Notes: a model not told the origin generated them from the letters alone. A DNA stretch of 64,000 nucleotides from CAIYZT01 sp052387855 (GCA_052387855.1 JBQTIT010000007.1:65531-129530), one strand, 5' to 3'; shown: positions 19,032-28,593, numbered from the stretch's first letter. A program made the numbers and translations.

Positions 19032-20396
19032 TCACGCCCGCTCCAACAGCCGCTGAATTTCAAAGTCGGTCACCACGCGGTCGGTTTCGGAAATCTCCCA
19101 CTGCGCGGCGTGGTGGTAATGGTCGATCACGTCGTCGCCAAAGGCCTCGCGCAGCATGGCGGAGCGGTTCAGCAAATCCGCCGCCTCGCGCAGGTTGTGC
19201 GGGATCTCGCGCACGCCGCCGGCGGCGTACATGTCGCCCTTCATCTCGGGCTCCAGCGCCATCTTCTTCTCGATCCCGTCCAGCCCCGCCGCCAGCAGCG
19301 CCGCGCAGGTCAGGTAGGGGTTCACGTCAGAGCCGGGGATGCGGCATTCGACCCGGATCGCCTTGCTGTGCTCGCCGCAGACGCGAAAGCCGGCGGTGCG
19401 GTTGTCGGCCGACCAGACCGCCTTGGTGGGGGCGAACATGCCGATGGTGAACCGCTTGTAGCTGTTCACATAGGGCGCCAGAAAGACCGTGATGTCGCGG
19501 GCATGGGCAAGCTGCCCGGCGATGTAGTGACGCATCAGGTCCGACATGCCATGCGCGCCCTTGGGGTCGTAAAAGGCCGGCTTGCCGTCCTTGGTCCACA
19601 GGCTCTGGTGGCAATGCGAGGAGGAGCCGGCCTTGCGGTGGTCATACTTGGCCATGAAGGTGGCCGACTTGCCCTTGGTCCAGGCAATCTCCTTGATGCC
19701 GTGCTTGACGATGGTGTGGTTGTCGGCGGTGTCGAGCGCGTCCGAATAGCGGTAGTTCACCTCTTCCTGGCCCGCGTCCGCCTCGCCTTTGGAATTCTCG
19801 ATCGGGATGCCGGCACCGTAAAGCCCGTTGCGGATGGCGCGCATCACGTCCTCTTCCTTGGTGGTCTGGAAGATGTGGTAATCCTCGTTGTAGGCGCTGA
19901 CCGGGCGCAGGCCGGAATAATGGCTGTCGCGCAGGGATTCGTAGCTGTTTTCAAAGAGATAGAATTCCAGCTCGGTCGCCATCATGGCGTCGAACCCCAT
20001 GGCCGCAGCCCGGGCCACCTGGCGTTTCAGGATCTGGCGCGGCGAATGGGCCACCGGGTTGTGGTGGTGGTCCAAGAGGTCGCACAGCACCAGCGCGGTG
20101 CCCGGCAGCCAGGGCATCGGGCGCAGCGTCGACATGTCCGGCTTCATCACATAGTCGCCGTAGCCGGTCTGCCAGTTCGAGGATTTGTAGCCCTGAACCG
20201 TCGTCATCTCCATGTCGACGGCCAGAAGGTAGTTGCAGCAGTGGGTCTCCTGCCAGCCGCCATTCACGAAAAAGGCGGCGTGGAACCGCTTTCCCATCAG
20301 CCGGCCCTGCATGTCGATGGCGGCGACCAGCACCGTGTCGATCTCGCCGCGCGCGACGGCCTCTTTCAGCGCATCCAGTGTCATTGTTCCGGGCAT
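19032..20396 (-). CDS. Glutamine synthetase family protein (gamma-glutamyl-amine ligase type)
   Basis: 454-residue ATP-dependent ligase of the GS superfamily. It has MMATELEFYLF (metal-binding Glu), GSSSHCHQSLW (ATP/metal His region) and FRVCGEHSKAIRVECRIPGSDVNPYL (substrate/ADP site). It is closer to PuuA-like gamma-glutamyl-amine ligases than to GlnA: it lacks the GlnA Tyr-adenylylation context and starts with an IDMQGRLMGKRF segment typical of that branch. Such enzymes attach glutamate to amines such as putrescine so the amine can be oxidised. Aldehyde and alcohol dehydrogenase genes on the same strand downstream agree with amine catabolism. GGAGA precedes the ATG. Confidence 0.85.
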   Translation of the reverse strand: MPGTMTLDALKEAVARGEIDTVLVAAIDMQGRLMGKRFHAAFFVNGGWQETHCCNYLLAVDMEMTTVQGYKSSNWQTGYGDYVMKPDMSTLRPMPWLPGTALVLCDLLDHHHNPVAHSPRQILKRQVARAAAMGFDAMMATELEFYLFENSYESLRDSHYSGLRPVSAYNEDYHIFQTTKEEDVMRAIRNGLYGAGIPIENSKGEADAGQEEVNYRYSDALDTADNHTIVKHGIKEIAWTKGKSATFMAKYDHRKAGSSSHCHQSLWTKDGKPAFYDPKGAHGMSDLMRHYIAGQLAHARDITVFLAPYVNSYKRFTIGMFAPTKAVWSADNRTAGFRVCGEHSKAIRVECRIPGSDVNPYLTCAALLAAGLDGIEKKMALEPEMKGDMYAAGGVREIPHNLREAADLLNRSAMLREAFGDDVIDHYHHAAQWEISETDRVVTDFEIQRLLERA

Positions 20397-20788
20397 GTCC
20401 GGCTTCTCCCATGGGCTTTCCCGGATCGTGCCGGGGTCATCATCAGCGGGACCACGGTCCCAACCTGTCGCATGGCCGGGTGTTTCCGACCCTCATGGCG
20501 GCAGGGTGGTCAGCTTGCCTTGGCCTGACGCTGGATCTCGGCGATGCCGACATTCAGCACGGGCGCTTGCGCGGAAGTCTGACAAGCGAAACGGGCGGGG
20601 CGACAGGTCCGCTCGCGCAGACGCGCCGCCGGGGCGGAAAGGTCCCGCGCCGGGTCAAAGCGCTTTGCGATGGTCTTGGCGGCCTTGGGCGACATTCCCG
20701 GGGGTCATTCCGTTCTTTTGATCAAACCAAATCCTTTCGCGGGCGACTGTCAACCGGGAATCCACCGCGACCCGGGGCCGGGAAAGGC
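20397..20788. other. 392-bp gap between GS-like gene and DMT exporter gene
   Basis: This stretch contains the region upstream of the GS-like gene. A minus-strand 61-codon frame (20510-20695) is open, but its product has no recognisable domain and no good ribosome site, so I do not call it a gene. No terminator, repeat or RNA gene was recognised. Confidence 0.4.
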
Positions 20789-21664
20789 TCAGGCCGCGCG
20801 TGCCTTTGCGGCCGCGCCGGACAGGCCGTTGAACACTACCGCTGCGGTCAGGATGGCGCCGCCCAGAAAGGTGCCGGCGGTCGCCCGTTCGTCCAGAAAG
20901 AAGAACACCCAGACCGGGCTCATCAGCACCTCGATCTGGCTGAGCAGCGTCAGTTCGGCCGCCGGGATGCCTTTGGAGCCGATGGTGTACATCGACAGCC
21001 CAAGACCCACCACCAGCGCCCCGATCGCCATGGCGATGCCGATGTCGGACGCCGACAGTCCGAGCCCGAGGCCACGCGCGCCCTGCACCCCGGCCGCCAC
21101 GATCATCGAAAAGACCGCGCCCAGAAAGACCGCCGGCAGCATGTCTTCCAGCCGGTGCCAGCGCAGCGCGATGGTAAAGGCGGCAAAGCCGAGCGCCGAG
21201 ATCAGCGCCGCGATGTTGCCGTCAAGCGCGCCGGCGGAAAGCCCCTCGCGCACCATGACGAACATGCCAAGCACGGCAAGCCCGATCGAGGCCCAGGTCG
21301 CCCCGCGCACCCGCTCGCCCAGGATCAGCCAGCCCAGCACGGCGGCAAAGAAAGGCGAGGCCGAGAACAGGAAGACCGCGTTGGCGATGGTGGTGGCCTG
21401 CATCGAATAGATCGAGCCGGCAAAGGCAAGGACCAGCCCGAGCCCGCCGACGATGCCGGATATCCCGGCGCGGCGCAGGGCCTCCGCCGGCCGCCCGCCC
21501 GAGGACAGGCTGATGGCCAGCAACAGCGCCGGCGCGGTGCCGGCCGAGCGCCAGAACAGGATCGCCCAGGTGTCGGTGCTGTCGATCTGGCGGATCGCCA
21601 GCCCCTGCGTGGACCAGATCAGCCCCGCCAGGACCACCAGGATGACGCCCGTTCCGTATTTCAT
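20789..21664 (-). CDS. EamA/DMT-family transporter
   Basis: Inner-membrane exporter of the drug/metabolite transporter superfamily, 291 residues with ten predicted helices in two EamA halves. The first half contains IDSTDTWAILFWRSAG and the second LTLLSQIEVLMSPVWVFFFL, the positions of conserved charged/aromatic residues at the ends of helices in this family. The ATG at 21664 was preferred to an upstream TTG. Members export amino acids or small metabolites; the cargo is unknown. It lies on the same strand as, and upstream of, the GS-like gene, but 392 bp away. Confidence 0.88.
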   Translation of the reverse strand: MKYGTGVILVVLAGLIWSTQGLAIRQIDSTDTWAILFWRSAGTAPALLLAISLSSGGRPAEALRRAGISGIVGGLGLVLAFAGSIYSMQATTIANAVFLFSASPFFAAVLGWLILGERVRGATWASIGLAVLGMFVMVREGLSAGALDGNIAALISALGFAAFTIALRWHRLEDMLPAVFLGAVFSMIVAAGVQGARGLGLGLSASDIGIAMAIGALVVGLGLSMYTIGSKGIPAAELTLLSQIEVLMSPVWVFFFLDERATAGTFLGGAILTAAVVFNGLSGAAAKARAA

Positions 21665-21747
21665 TCCTGCCCCCGATTTTGCGCCAGTCAACGCGGCGGG
21701 CCTGGCCGCGTCTGTTCTGAATGCGACCCCGCTGCCCCGGATTGTCT

Positions 21748-21850
21748 GGCCGCCGCAGGCGGGGGTTTCACACCCCCGCGCCGGTTTGTGCCAAACCGGC
21801 TTCCCCCGTGGGATAGATGGGCCAAAGTGAAAACGGACAGGGGAGGGGGC
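21748..21850 (+). repeat. Intergenic hairpin element, copy 2
   Basis: Between the 2-hydroxyacid dehydrogenase stop and the DMT transporter start. It holds the GCGGGGGTTTCACACCCCCGC hairpin, a second CCGGTTTG/CAAACCGG hairpin and the CCCCCGTGGGATA and CCAAAGTGAA motifs. It is the reverse-complement arrangement of the element at 14.1 kb, with a different variable hairpin arm. Likely a structured terminator element dispersed in this genome. Confidence 0.6.
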
Positions 21851-21871
21851 GGGCCCCGCCGCGCCGGGGCG

Positions 21872-22801
21872 TCAATAGCCGCGCGCGCGGTCCACCAGAT
21901 GCAGGAACGGCTCGCCCGCCTGGCCACGCCGGATGTTTTCGGCGATGACGCCGGCGGCGGTGTCGGGGCGGGTATCGGCCGCGATATGCGGCGAGACGGT
22001 GATGCGCGGATGCGCCCAGAAGGGGTGATCGGGAGGCAGGGGCTCGGTTCGGAAGACATCCAGTGTGGCCGCGCCGATCTGGCCGCTGTCCAGGGCGGCG
22101 AGAAGGGCGGCATCGTCGATGAGCGCGCCGCGGCCGGGGTTAAGCACCACCGCCCCCGGCTTTGTCCAGGCCAGGCTGCGGGCATTCAGGGTGTTTTCCG
22201 TCTGCGGCGTGCGCGGCAGCAGCGTCACGACAAAGTCGGCCCCGTCCAGCACCGCGCGCAGGCCATCCGGCCCATGGTGGCAGGTCAGGCCGGAAAGGGT
22301 CCTGGCGCTGCGCCCCCAGCCCTCGACGCGAAAGTTGAGCGCCATCAGCGCCCGCGCGCAGGCCTCGCCCAGGGCGCCGATGCCCAGCATGGCCACCTTG
22401 CGGTCGCGCGCCAAGGGCGGGCAGGTGGGGTCCCAGACATGCCCGGGGTTGTGGCTGTAGCGGTCCAGGCCCAGATGGTGGCGCAGGGTATGGCCGGTCA
22501 CCCATTCGACCATCCCCTCGGTCAGGGCCGGATCGACCATGCGGCAGAGCGGCATGGTCAGGGTCGGGTTGGGGGCGATCCGCTCGACCCCGGCCCAGAG
22601 CGACAGGACCGCCCGGGTGCTTGTATAGGGCGAGAAGTCCTGCAGGCTCGCCGAGGGGGCATAGACGATGTAGTCGACCTCTTCCGCCGGTGCCTCTTGC
22701 ACCAGGCGCGCGGCCAGGCCGGCGCGGGCCAGGGCGGTTTCAAGATGCGGGCGGTAGCGCGTCCAGTTGGCGGGGCCTGCGGCCATCAGGATCGTCAGCA
22801 T
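21872..22801 (-). CDS. ghrA: Glyoxylate/hydroxypyruvate reductase A-type 2-hydroxyacid dehydrogenase
   Basis: 309-residue NAD(P)H-dependent reductase of the D-isomer-specific 2-hydroxyacid dehydrogenase family, reducing glyoxylate or hydroxypyruvate. The nucleotide-binding segment is VAMLGIGALGEACARAL; the catalytic region contains LNPGRGALIDDAALLAAL (Arg region), a Glu in VFRTEPLP and His in VSPHIAAD. The lack of the usual N-terminal domain motifs of PGDH and the overall length match GhrA. It may detoxify glyoxylate from glycine or amine metabolism. It is a single gene ending near an intergenic hairpin element; rodA lies 33 bp beyond its start. Confidence 0.85.
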   Translation of the reverse strand: MLTILMAAGPANWTRYRPHLETALARAGLAARLVQEAPAEEVDYIVYAPSASLQDFSPYTSTRAVLSLWAGVERIAPNPTLTMPLCRMVDPALTEGMVEWVTGHTLRHHLGLDRYSHNPGHVWDPTCPPLARDRKVAMLGIGALGEACARALMALNFRVEGWGRSARTLSGLTCHHGPDGLRAVLDGADFVVTLLPRTPQTENTLNARSLAWTKPGAVVLNPGRGALIDDAALLAALDSGQIGAATLDVFRTEPLPPDHPFWAHPRITVSPHIAADTRPDTAAGVIAENIRRGQAGEPFLHLVDRARGY

Positions 22802-22834
22802 GTCGTCATCCTCGTCTGTTGGAATGCGCGAGCC

Positions 22835-23974
22835 CTATCGGGGGCGGTGGACGATGGCGCTTTGCACCAGGCCAAAGGCCAGGAGCAGCACCAGCGTGGC
22901 GGAGCCGCCGTAAGACAGGAAGGGCAGCGGCACGCCCACGACCGGCGCCATTCCCATCACCATCGACAGGTTCACCGCGATGTAGAGAAAGAAGTTGACC
23001 GCCACGCCAAGGATGAAGAGCTGGCTGAAGCGGTCCTTGTTCTGCACCGCGGCCCAGATCAGGAACACCAGGATCAGCGTGTAAAGCCCCAGAAGCGAAA
23101 GCGCCCCGACAAAGCCGAACTCTTCGCCCAGGGTGGTAAAGATGAAGTCTGTCTGCTTTTCCGGCAGAAAGTTCAGCCGCGACTGGGTGCCTTGCATGAA
23201 GCCCTTGCCCGACCAGCCGCCCGATCCCAGCGCGATCTTGGCCTGGATGATGTTGTAGCCCGCGCCAAGCGGGTCGGCGGAGGGGTCAAGAAAGGTGTCG
23301 ATGCGCCGGTACTGGTAGTCGTGCAGGAACTGCCAGGCCGTGCCACGGGTCAGGAAGACCGAGGCGACGGCGCCGCCGCCAAGGGCCGCTGCCGCCCCGA
23401 AGTACCACCAGCTTACCCCGGCCGCGAACATCACCGCCAGGCCGGCCAGCATCAGCATCACCGCCGTGCCCAGGTTGGGCTGCGCAAGCACCAGCGCCGT
23501 CGGCGCCGCGATCAGCGCCAGTGGCAGCGCCACCCAGAGCGGGCGCGAGACCCGCTTGTCATCCAGCCAGTCGTAATAGGCGGCCAGCATCAGGACCAGA
23601 TTGACCTTCATCAATTCCGAGGGTTGCAGGCGGATGAACCCGAGGTCGATCCAGCGCTGGGCGCCCATGCCGACCGCGCCGAAGAATTCGACCACCACCA
23701 GCAGCAGAAAGCACAGCGCATAGCCCAGGGCCGAGACGTTGCGCCAGAACCAGATCGGTGTCAGGGCCACGGCAATGCAGATCACGAAGCCGGCGGCGTA
23801 GCGCTTCATCTGCGGCTCGGCCCAGGTTTCGATGGTGCCGCCGGCGATGGAGTACAGCATCACCCAGCCGATGGCGGCCACGGCCGTGATGGCCAGAAGC
23901 AGCGCCCAGTTCAGATAGAGGATCTTTGATATCCCCGTGGGCACCGTCTTGAGCCGGTATTCGAGAAAGCTCAT
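22835..23974 (-). CDS. rodA: Rod shape-determining SEDS glycosyltransferase RodA
   Basis: Polytopic SEDS-family peptidoglycan polymerase that elongates glycan strands in the lateral wall with PBP2. 379 residues with about ten helices. Conserved SEDS segments are present: LRLQPSELMKVNLVLMLA-like entry (IRLQPSELMK), QPNLGTAVML, GGWSGKGFMQGTQS and GVPLPFLSYGGSATL near the C-terminus. It overlaps the end of the upstream mrdA by 4 bases and is the last gene of the mreBCD-mrdA-rodA unit. Confidence 0.96.
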   Translation of the reverse strand: MSFLEYRLKTVPTGISKILYLNWALLLAITAVAAIGWVMLYSIAGGTIETWAEPQMKRYAAGFVICIAVALTPIWFWRNVSALGYALCFLLLVVVEFFGAVGMGAQRWIDLGFIRLQPSELMKVNLVLMLAAYYDWLDDKRVSRPLWVALPLALIAAPTALVLAQPNLGTAVMLMLAGLAVMFAAGVSWWYFGAAAALGGGAVASVFLTRGTAWQFLHDYQYRRIDTFLDPSADPLGAGYNIIQAKIALGSGGWSGKGFMQGTQSRLNFLPEKQTDFIFTTLGEEFGFVGALSLLGLYTLILVFLIWAAVQNKDRFSQLFILGVAVNFFLYIAVNLSMVMGMAPVVGVPLPFLSYGGSATLVLLLAFGLVQSAIVHRPR

Positions 23975-25914
23975 GCCCGCCCCCCCGTGGAGGTGACCTT
24001 GCCGGCCTCGCGCAGCGGCAGCGCGTTGAGCAGCGTCTCCATCCGGCCGCGCTGGCTTTCGGGATAGGCGGTCAGGGGCGGCACCCCGCCGGCAAGGGCG
24101 CTTAGGATGGCGTCACGGGCGATCGGGGCGGCGGCCACCGATCCGCCGCCGCCATGTTCGACCACCACCGCCACGGCATAGCGTGGCTTGTCGGCGGGCG
24201 CGTAGCCGACGAAAAGCGCGTGGTCGCGGCGGCTCCAGGGCAGGTCCTCGTTCGCGACCACGCCGTCGGCGCGCTCGGCCGCCGAGATGTTGCGGACCTG
24301 GCTGGTTCCGGTCTTGCCGGCCATCAGCATCGCGGGGTCCGCAACCCGGCTTGACAGCGCCGTGCCGCGTTCGTCGTTGACAACGGCCAGAAGGCCCTCG
24401 CGCACGGCGGCCAGATGGTCGGGGTCGATGTCAAGCGGCGGGGCGGGCGGGGGCTCGATCGGGATGCCGCCGGCGGCGCGGATCAGGCGCGGCACCACGG
24501 CCCGCCCCGAGGCGACGCGCGCGGTCATCACCGCCAGTTGCAGCGGCGTGGCCAGCACGAAGCCCTGCCCGATCGAGGCGTTGATCGTGTCGCCGACGAA
24601 CCAGTCCTGGTTGTAACGCTCAAGCTTCCAGGCCTTGCTGGGCAGCATGCCGGCAGAGATCGCCGACATCGGCAGCTCATGGCGCAGGCCCAGGCCCAGC
24701 TCGCGCCCCATGGCAGAGATCTTTTCGATGCCGACGGCCTGTGCGATCTCGTAATAGAAGATGTCGCAGCTTTCGGCGAGCGACTTGCGGAAATCCACCC
24801 GTCCGTGGCCGCCGGATTTCCAGCAGTGAAACCTGCGGTCGTTGCTTTCGATCGAGCCGGTGCATCGCGTGGTGTGGTCGGGCGTGATCTGCCCGTCGCG
24901 CAGCGCCGCCAGCGCGGTCACGATCTTGAAGGTCGAGCCCGGCGGATAGGCGCCCTGCACCACCTTGTTGGCCAGCGGCAGCCGTTCGTTTTCTGTCAGC
25001 ACGCGATAATTGCCGAACGAGATGCCCCGGACAAAGAGGTTGGGGTCGAAACTGGGCGACGAGGCCGCCGCGATGATGTCGCCGTTCTCGACATCCAGCA
25101 CCACGCAGGCGGCGCTTTCCTCGCCCAGTCGGGCCTGGATGAAATTCTGTACCGCCGCGTTCAGGGTGGTGGTCAGATCCGTCCCCGGCTCGCCCTCGAT
25201 CCGCTCAAGCTCGCGCATGACGCGGCCGACGGCATTCACCTCCAGCCGCCGGGTGCCGGCCGCGCCGCGCAAATCGTCCTCTTTCCAGCGCTCGACCCCG
25301 ATCTTGCCGATCTGGAAATCGGGGATGCGCAGGATGGGATCGGGAAACTCTTCTCCCTCAAGGTCCCGTTCCGACACCGGACCGACATAGCCCAGCACAT
25401 GGGCAAAATCCAGATCGCGCGGGTAGATGCGCGACAGACCGACCTCTGGCGTCACGCCGGGCAGGGCGGGGGCGTTCAGCGCGATCTTGGAAAAATCTTC
25501 CCAGCTCAGCCGGTCGGCGATGGTGATCGGCAAGAAGGGCGCATTGCGCTTGAGATCCCTGCGCAGCCGCTCAAGATCGCTGGCGGTCAGCGGAATGAGA
25601 TGGCTGAGCCGGTTCAACACCATCTCGGTATCGCCCGCGCCCTCGCGCGTCATCACGACACGGTAGTTCTGCTCGTTTCCCGCCAGAACCTCGCCGCTGC
25701 GGTCCAGGATCAACCCGCGCGCGGGGGGGACAAGCTGGGTGCTGACGCGGTTCTCTTCGGCCAGAAGCTTGAACTCGCCCGCCTGCCGCACCGCCAGGGT
25801 GTGCATGCGCACTCCCAGACCGACCATCATCGCGCCCATCGCGCCGCTCATCAACAGGCTGCGCCGGGTAAAGCGGCGGTTGCCAGCGTCAAGATCGCGG
25901 GGAGAGCGGCTCAT
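23971..25914 (-). CDS. mrdA: Penicillin-binding protein 2
   Basis: Peptidoglycan DD-transpeptidase of the elongasome, anchored by an N-terminal helix (about residues 20-40) with its catalytic domain in the periplasm. 647 residues. The active-site S327-TFK motif lies in PPGSTFKIV; SCD (in the SxN position) and the GKTGTSQV box follow. The PBP dimerisation domain with LDRSGEVLAGN precedes it. The start at 25914 overlaps the mreD stop by ATGA; a longer frame upstream belongs to mreD in another phase. It works as a pair with the adjacent rodA. Confidence 0.96.
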   Translation of the reverse strand: MSRSPRDLDAGNRRFTRRSLLMSGAMGAMMVGLGVRMHTLAVRQAGEFKLLAEENRVSTQLVPPARGLILDRSGEVLAGNEQNYRVVMTREGAGDTEMVLNRLSHLIPLTASDLERLRRDLKRNAPFLPITIADRLSWEDFSKIALNAPALPGVTPEVGLSRIYPRDLDFAHVLGYVGPVSERDLEGEEFPDPILRIPDFQIGKIGVERWKEDDLRGAAGTRRLEVNAVGRVMRELERIEGEPGTDLTTTLNAAVQNFIQARLGEESAACVVLDVENGDIIAAASSPSFDPNLFVRGISFGNYRVLTENERLPLANKVVQGAYPPGSTFKIVTALAALRDGQITPDHTTRCTGSIESNDRRFHCWKSGGHGRVDFRKSLAESCDIFYYEIAQAVGIEKISAMGRELGLGLRHELPMSAISAGMLPSKAWKLERYNQDWFVGDTINASIGQGFVLATPLQLAVMTARVASGRAVVPRLIRAAGGIPIEPPPAPPLDIDPDHLAAVREGLLAVVNDERGTALSSRVADPAMLMAGKTGTSQVRNISAAERADGVVANEDLPWSRRDHALFVGYAPADKPRYAVAVVVEHGGGGSVAAAPIARDAILSALAGGVPPLTAYPESQRGRMETLLNALPLREAGKVTSTGGRA

Positions 25915-26450
25915 AGCCGGCGCCCCGCGGCATCGATCTCGCCCATGGCGGGCTTGTGCAGGCCAAAGACCAGCACCGACACGCCGACGACCAGCGGATA
26001 GCACAGGATCGTGGCCAGAAGCTGCCAGAGCGTGGCATCGGCCGGAACCCCAGGCAGGCCCGCGACGCCCAGGACCAACCCGTTGGCCAGCGCCATCGCG
26101 GCCATCACCAGGCTTGCCAGCAGCCATTCGGCGCCGAAATTCAGCTCGCGCGCAAGGCTGGTGCGGCTGCGCAGGAACTCGGCCCCCGCCACGACGAGCG
26201 CCGCCCAAAGCCCCGGCGGGCGCATCAGCAACAGATCCTCGGTCAGGATGACCGCCGCCACCAGCCAGAAGGGCAGAAAATCGGGGCGGCGCATGGTCCA
26301 GCAAAAGACGATGGCGGGCAACAGGTCCGGTCCGGGCCAGACATCATCCGCGGGCGGGCCAGGCAGCAGGCGCCAGAAGAGGACGACCAGCGCCAGAGCC
26401 ACGAACAGCAGCCGGTGTCCCAGCGTCGCGCCGATGAGACGGTCAGCCAT
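25911..26450 (-). CDS. mreD: Rod shape-determining protein MreD
   Basis: Small integral membrane protein (179 residues, five or six helices) of the elongasome. Sequence conservation is low, as usual for MreD, but position between mreC and mrdA and the helix pattern identify it. The ATG at 26450 has GGGGAG eight bases upstream and overlaps the mreC stop by 8 bases; an in-frame ATG at 26477 is the alternative. Its 3' end overlaps mrdA. Confidence 0.88.
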   Translation of the reverse strand: MADRLIGATLGHRLLFVALALVVLFWRLLPGPPADDVWPGPDLLPAIVFCWTMRRPDFLPFWLVAAVILTEDLLLMRPPGLWAALVVAGAEFLRSRTSLARELNFGAEWLLASLVMAAMALANGLVLGVAGLPGVPADATLWQLLATILCYPLVVGVSVLVFGLHKPAMGEIDAAGRRL

Positions 26451-27414
26451 CGCCAGGCTCCCCGGCTGCTTCCGCATCGCCCGAAACCACGCCGGGGCGA
26501 AAGTTTTCGGGCACCAGCGGGCCCTGCATCCCCTCGGGCAGCGGCCGCAGCGGCGAGGGCGCGATCAGCGCGCCGGCATCGGTGATCGGCTCGATCCGGT
26601 GGCTGCGCAGGACGCGCAGAAACTCCAGCCGCTGGTAATCGGCCGCCAGGATCACCCGCAGCCGCCCCTCGGCATCGCGGGCCACCTGCCCGACCAGCAG
26701 CCCGGCGGGAAAAACCTCGCCATCGCCCGAGGTCACCACCCGGTCGCCGGGGCTGATCGCGCCCGGATCCTCAAGAAACTCCAGCGCCGGCAGCGAGGAG
26801 TTGTCGCCCGACAGGATGCCCCGCTGCCCCGAGGGGCGCACCGTGACCGGCACGCGGCTGTTGGCGTCGGTCAAGAGGATCACGCGCGCCGACCGCTCGC
26901 CCACGCCCGAGATGCGGCCCACCAGACCGATCCCGTCCATCGTGGCCCAGCCGTCCTGAATCCCGTCGCGGGCGCCCACGTTCAGCAGCACCGACTGGCG
27001 GAACGGGCTGCCGCTGTCGGCCAGCACGACGCCGGTCACATGGGTCAGCATCGGGTCAAGCCGCACCTTGTTCAGGTCAAGCAGCCGGGCGTTCTTTTGT
27101 TCAAGCTGAAGCGCAGCCTCTTTCCAGGCCTTCATCTTCTGCAACTCGTCGCGCAACTGCTGGTTCTGTTCGTAAAGGCGGGCATAGGACTGAAAATCAT
27201 CGATCATGCCCATGGCATGGGTCACCGGCAGCATGACCCAGGAAAACGACGGCACCAGGCGGTCGACCAGGGCGGCGCGGAACCGGTCGACCCGGGGGCT
27301 GTCGATGCGCCAGATCAGAAAGACGGCGATCAGCAGCAAGAGCACAAGCGCCACCAGCACGCGCCGAAGCGGGCGGGTGAATTCCTCGGGCTGGTTGGTG
27401 CGCGCCTTGCTCAT
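26443..27414 (-). CDS. mreC: Rod shape-determining protein MreC
   Basis: Bitopic membrane protein linking cytoplasmic MreB to the periplasmic synthases. 323 residues: short cytoplasmic N-terminus, one helix (VLVALVLLLLIAVFLI), a coiled coil (about 70-110, LYEQNQQLRDELQKMKAW) and the beta-sandwich domain with DGIGLVGRISGVG and RGILSGDNS. The Ala/Gly/Glu-rich tail is not conserved. It lies 37 bp after mreB. Confidence 0.94.
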   Translation of the reverse strand: MSKARTNQPEEFTRPLRRVLVALVLLLLIAVFLIWRIDSPRVDRFRAALVDRLVPSFSWVMLPVTHAMGMIDDFQSYARLYEQNQQLRDELQKMKAWKEAALQLEQKNARLLDLNKVRLDPMLTHVTGVVLADSGSPFRQSVLLNVGARDGIQDGWATMDGIGLVGRISGVGERSARVILLTDANSRVPVTVRPSGQRGILSGDNSSLPALEFLEDPGAISPGDRVVTSGDGEVFPAGLLVGQVARDAEGRLRVILAADYQRLEFLRVLRSHRIEPITDAGALIAPSPLRPLPEGMQGPLVPENFRPGVVSGDAEAAGEPGDG

Positions 27415-27451
27415 GCGGGGCCTTGCCGTGGAGCGGCCCGTTCAGGGCCGG

Positions 27452-28486
27452 TCAGCTTTCGTAGTCGATGACGTGACGCAACTGCTTTTCGTATTCAAGC
27501 GCCTTGCCCGTGCCGAGCGCCACACAATTGAGTGACTCATTGGCAACCGAGATCGACAGCCCGGTCTGCTCGCGCAGCGTCAGGTCAAGATCGCCCAACA
27601 GCGCGCCGCCCCCGGTGAGCATGACCCCCCGGTCGACGATGTCGGCCGCCAGATCGGGCGGTGTGGTTTCCAGCGCCTGCATCACCGCGTCGCAAATCTG
27701 CTGCACCGGTTCCGAAAGCGCCTCGGCCACCTGGGCCTGGTTGATCTCGGTCTCCTTTGGCACGCCGTTGAGCAGATCGCGGCCGCGGATCGTCATCGAC
27801 AGGCCCCTCCCGTCGTCGGGCATCCGCGCCGTGCCGATCGAGGTCTTGATGCGCTCGGCCGTCGATTCCCCGATCAAGAGGTTCTGGTGGCGGCGAAGGT
27901 AGGAGATGATCGCCTCGTCCATCCGGTCGCCGCCAACGCGGACCGAGCGGGCATAGACGATGTCGCCCAGCGACAGCACCGCCACCTCGGTCGTGCCGCC
28001 GCCGATGTCGACCACCATGTTGCCGGTCGGGTCGGTGATGGGCATGCCCGCGCCGATGGCGGCGGCGATCGGCTCGGCGATCAGGCCGGCACGCCGGGCG
28101 CCGGCCGACAGCACCGACTGGCGGATCGCGCGTTTTTCGACCGGGGTCGCGCCATGGGGCACGCAGACGATGATCTTGGGCTTGGAAAAGGTGGTGCGCG
28201 GGTGGACCTTGCGGATGAAGTGTTTGATCATCGCCTCGGCCGCCTCGAAGTCGGCAATCACACCATCGCGCATCGGGCGGATCGCCTCGATGCTGCCGGG
28301 GGTGCGGCCCAGCATCAGCTTGGCGTCCTCGCCCACGGCCAGCACCACCTTCTTGCCGTCCTTGGTGTGATAGGCCACCACCGAAGGCTCGTTCAGGACG
28401 ATGCCCTTGCCCCGGATGTAGACGAGCGTGTTGGCCGTCCCAAGGTCAATGGCCATGTCGGACGAAAACATGCCGAAAAGATTCAT
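27452..28486 (-). CDS. mreB: Rod shape-determining actin homologue MreB
   Basis: Actin-fold ATPase forming membrane-bound filaments that organise lateral-wall growth. 344 residues with the phosphate-1 motif IDLGTANTLVY, the phosphate-2 motif VVDIGGGTTEVAVLS and the adenosine motif MLTGGGALLGDLD. It is the first gene of the shape operon, followed by mreC; its promoter should lie in the 107 bp to the preceding sulfotransferase-like gene. Confidence 0.97.
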   Translation of the reverse strand: MNLFGMFSSDMAIDLGTANTLVYIRGKGIVLNEPSVVAYHTKDGKKVVLAVGEDAKLMLGRTPGSIEAIRPMRDGVIADFEAAEAMIKHFIRKVHPRTTFSKPKIIVCVPHGATPVEKRAIRQSVLSAGARRAGLIAEPIAAAIGAGMPITDPTGNMVVDIGGGTTEVAVLSLGDIVYARSVRVGGDRMDEAIISYLRRHQNLLIGESTAERIKTSIGTARMPDDGRGLSMTIRGRDLLNGVPKETEINQAQVAEALSEPVQQICDAVMQALETTPPDLAADIVDRGVMLTGGGALLGDLDLTLREQTGLSISVANESLNCVALGTGKALEYEKQLRHVIDYES

Positions 28487-28593
28487 CTCAGGGGGCCCCC
28501 GCCAAAGTCAGATCAGCCCTGAGTCGGAGCGATTCCGGCGGGCACTTTCTTTTAGGGGCATGTGACGCCGGGCGAAAGCCCCGGCACCCAAGG

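Noticed and set aside
20510..20695. 61-codon minus-strand ORF
   Set aside because: No ribosome site, no recognisable domain, no conserved neighbours; recorded only in the gap description.
20378..23929. 1183-codon plus-strand open frame
   Set aside because: Antisense to the DMT, hydroxyacid dehydrogenase and rodA genes; product is Arg/Gln/Gly-rich without domains. Long antisense frames are expected in this GC-rich DNA.
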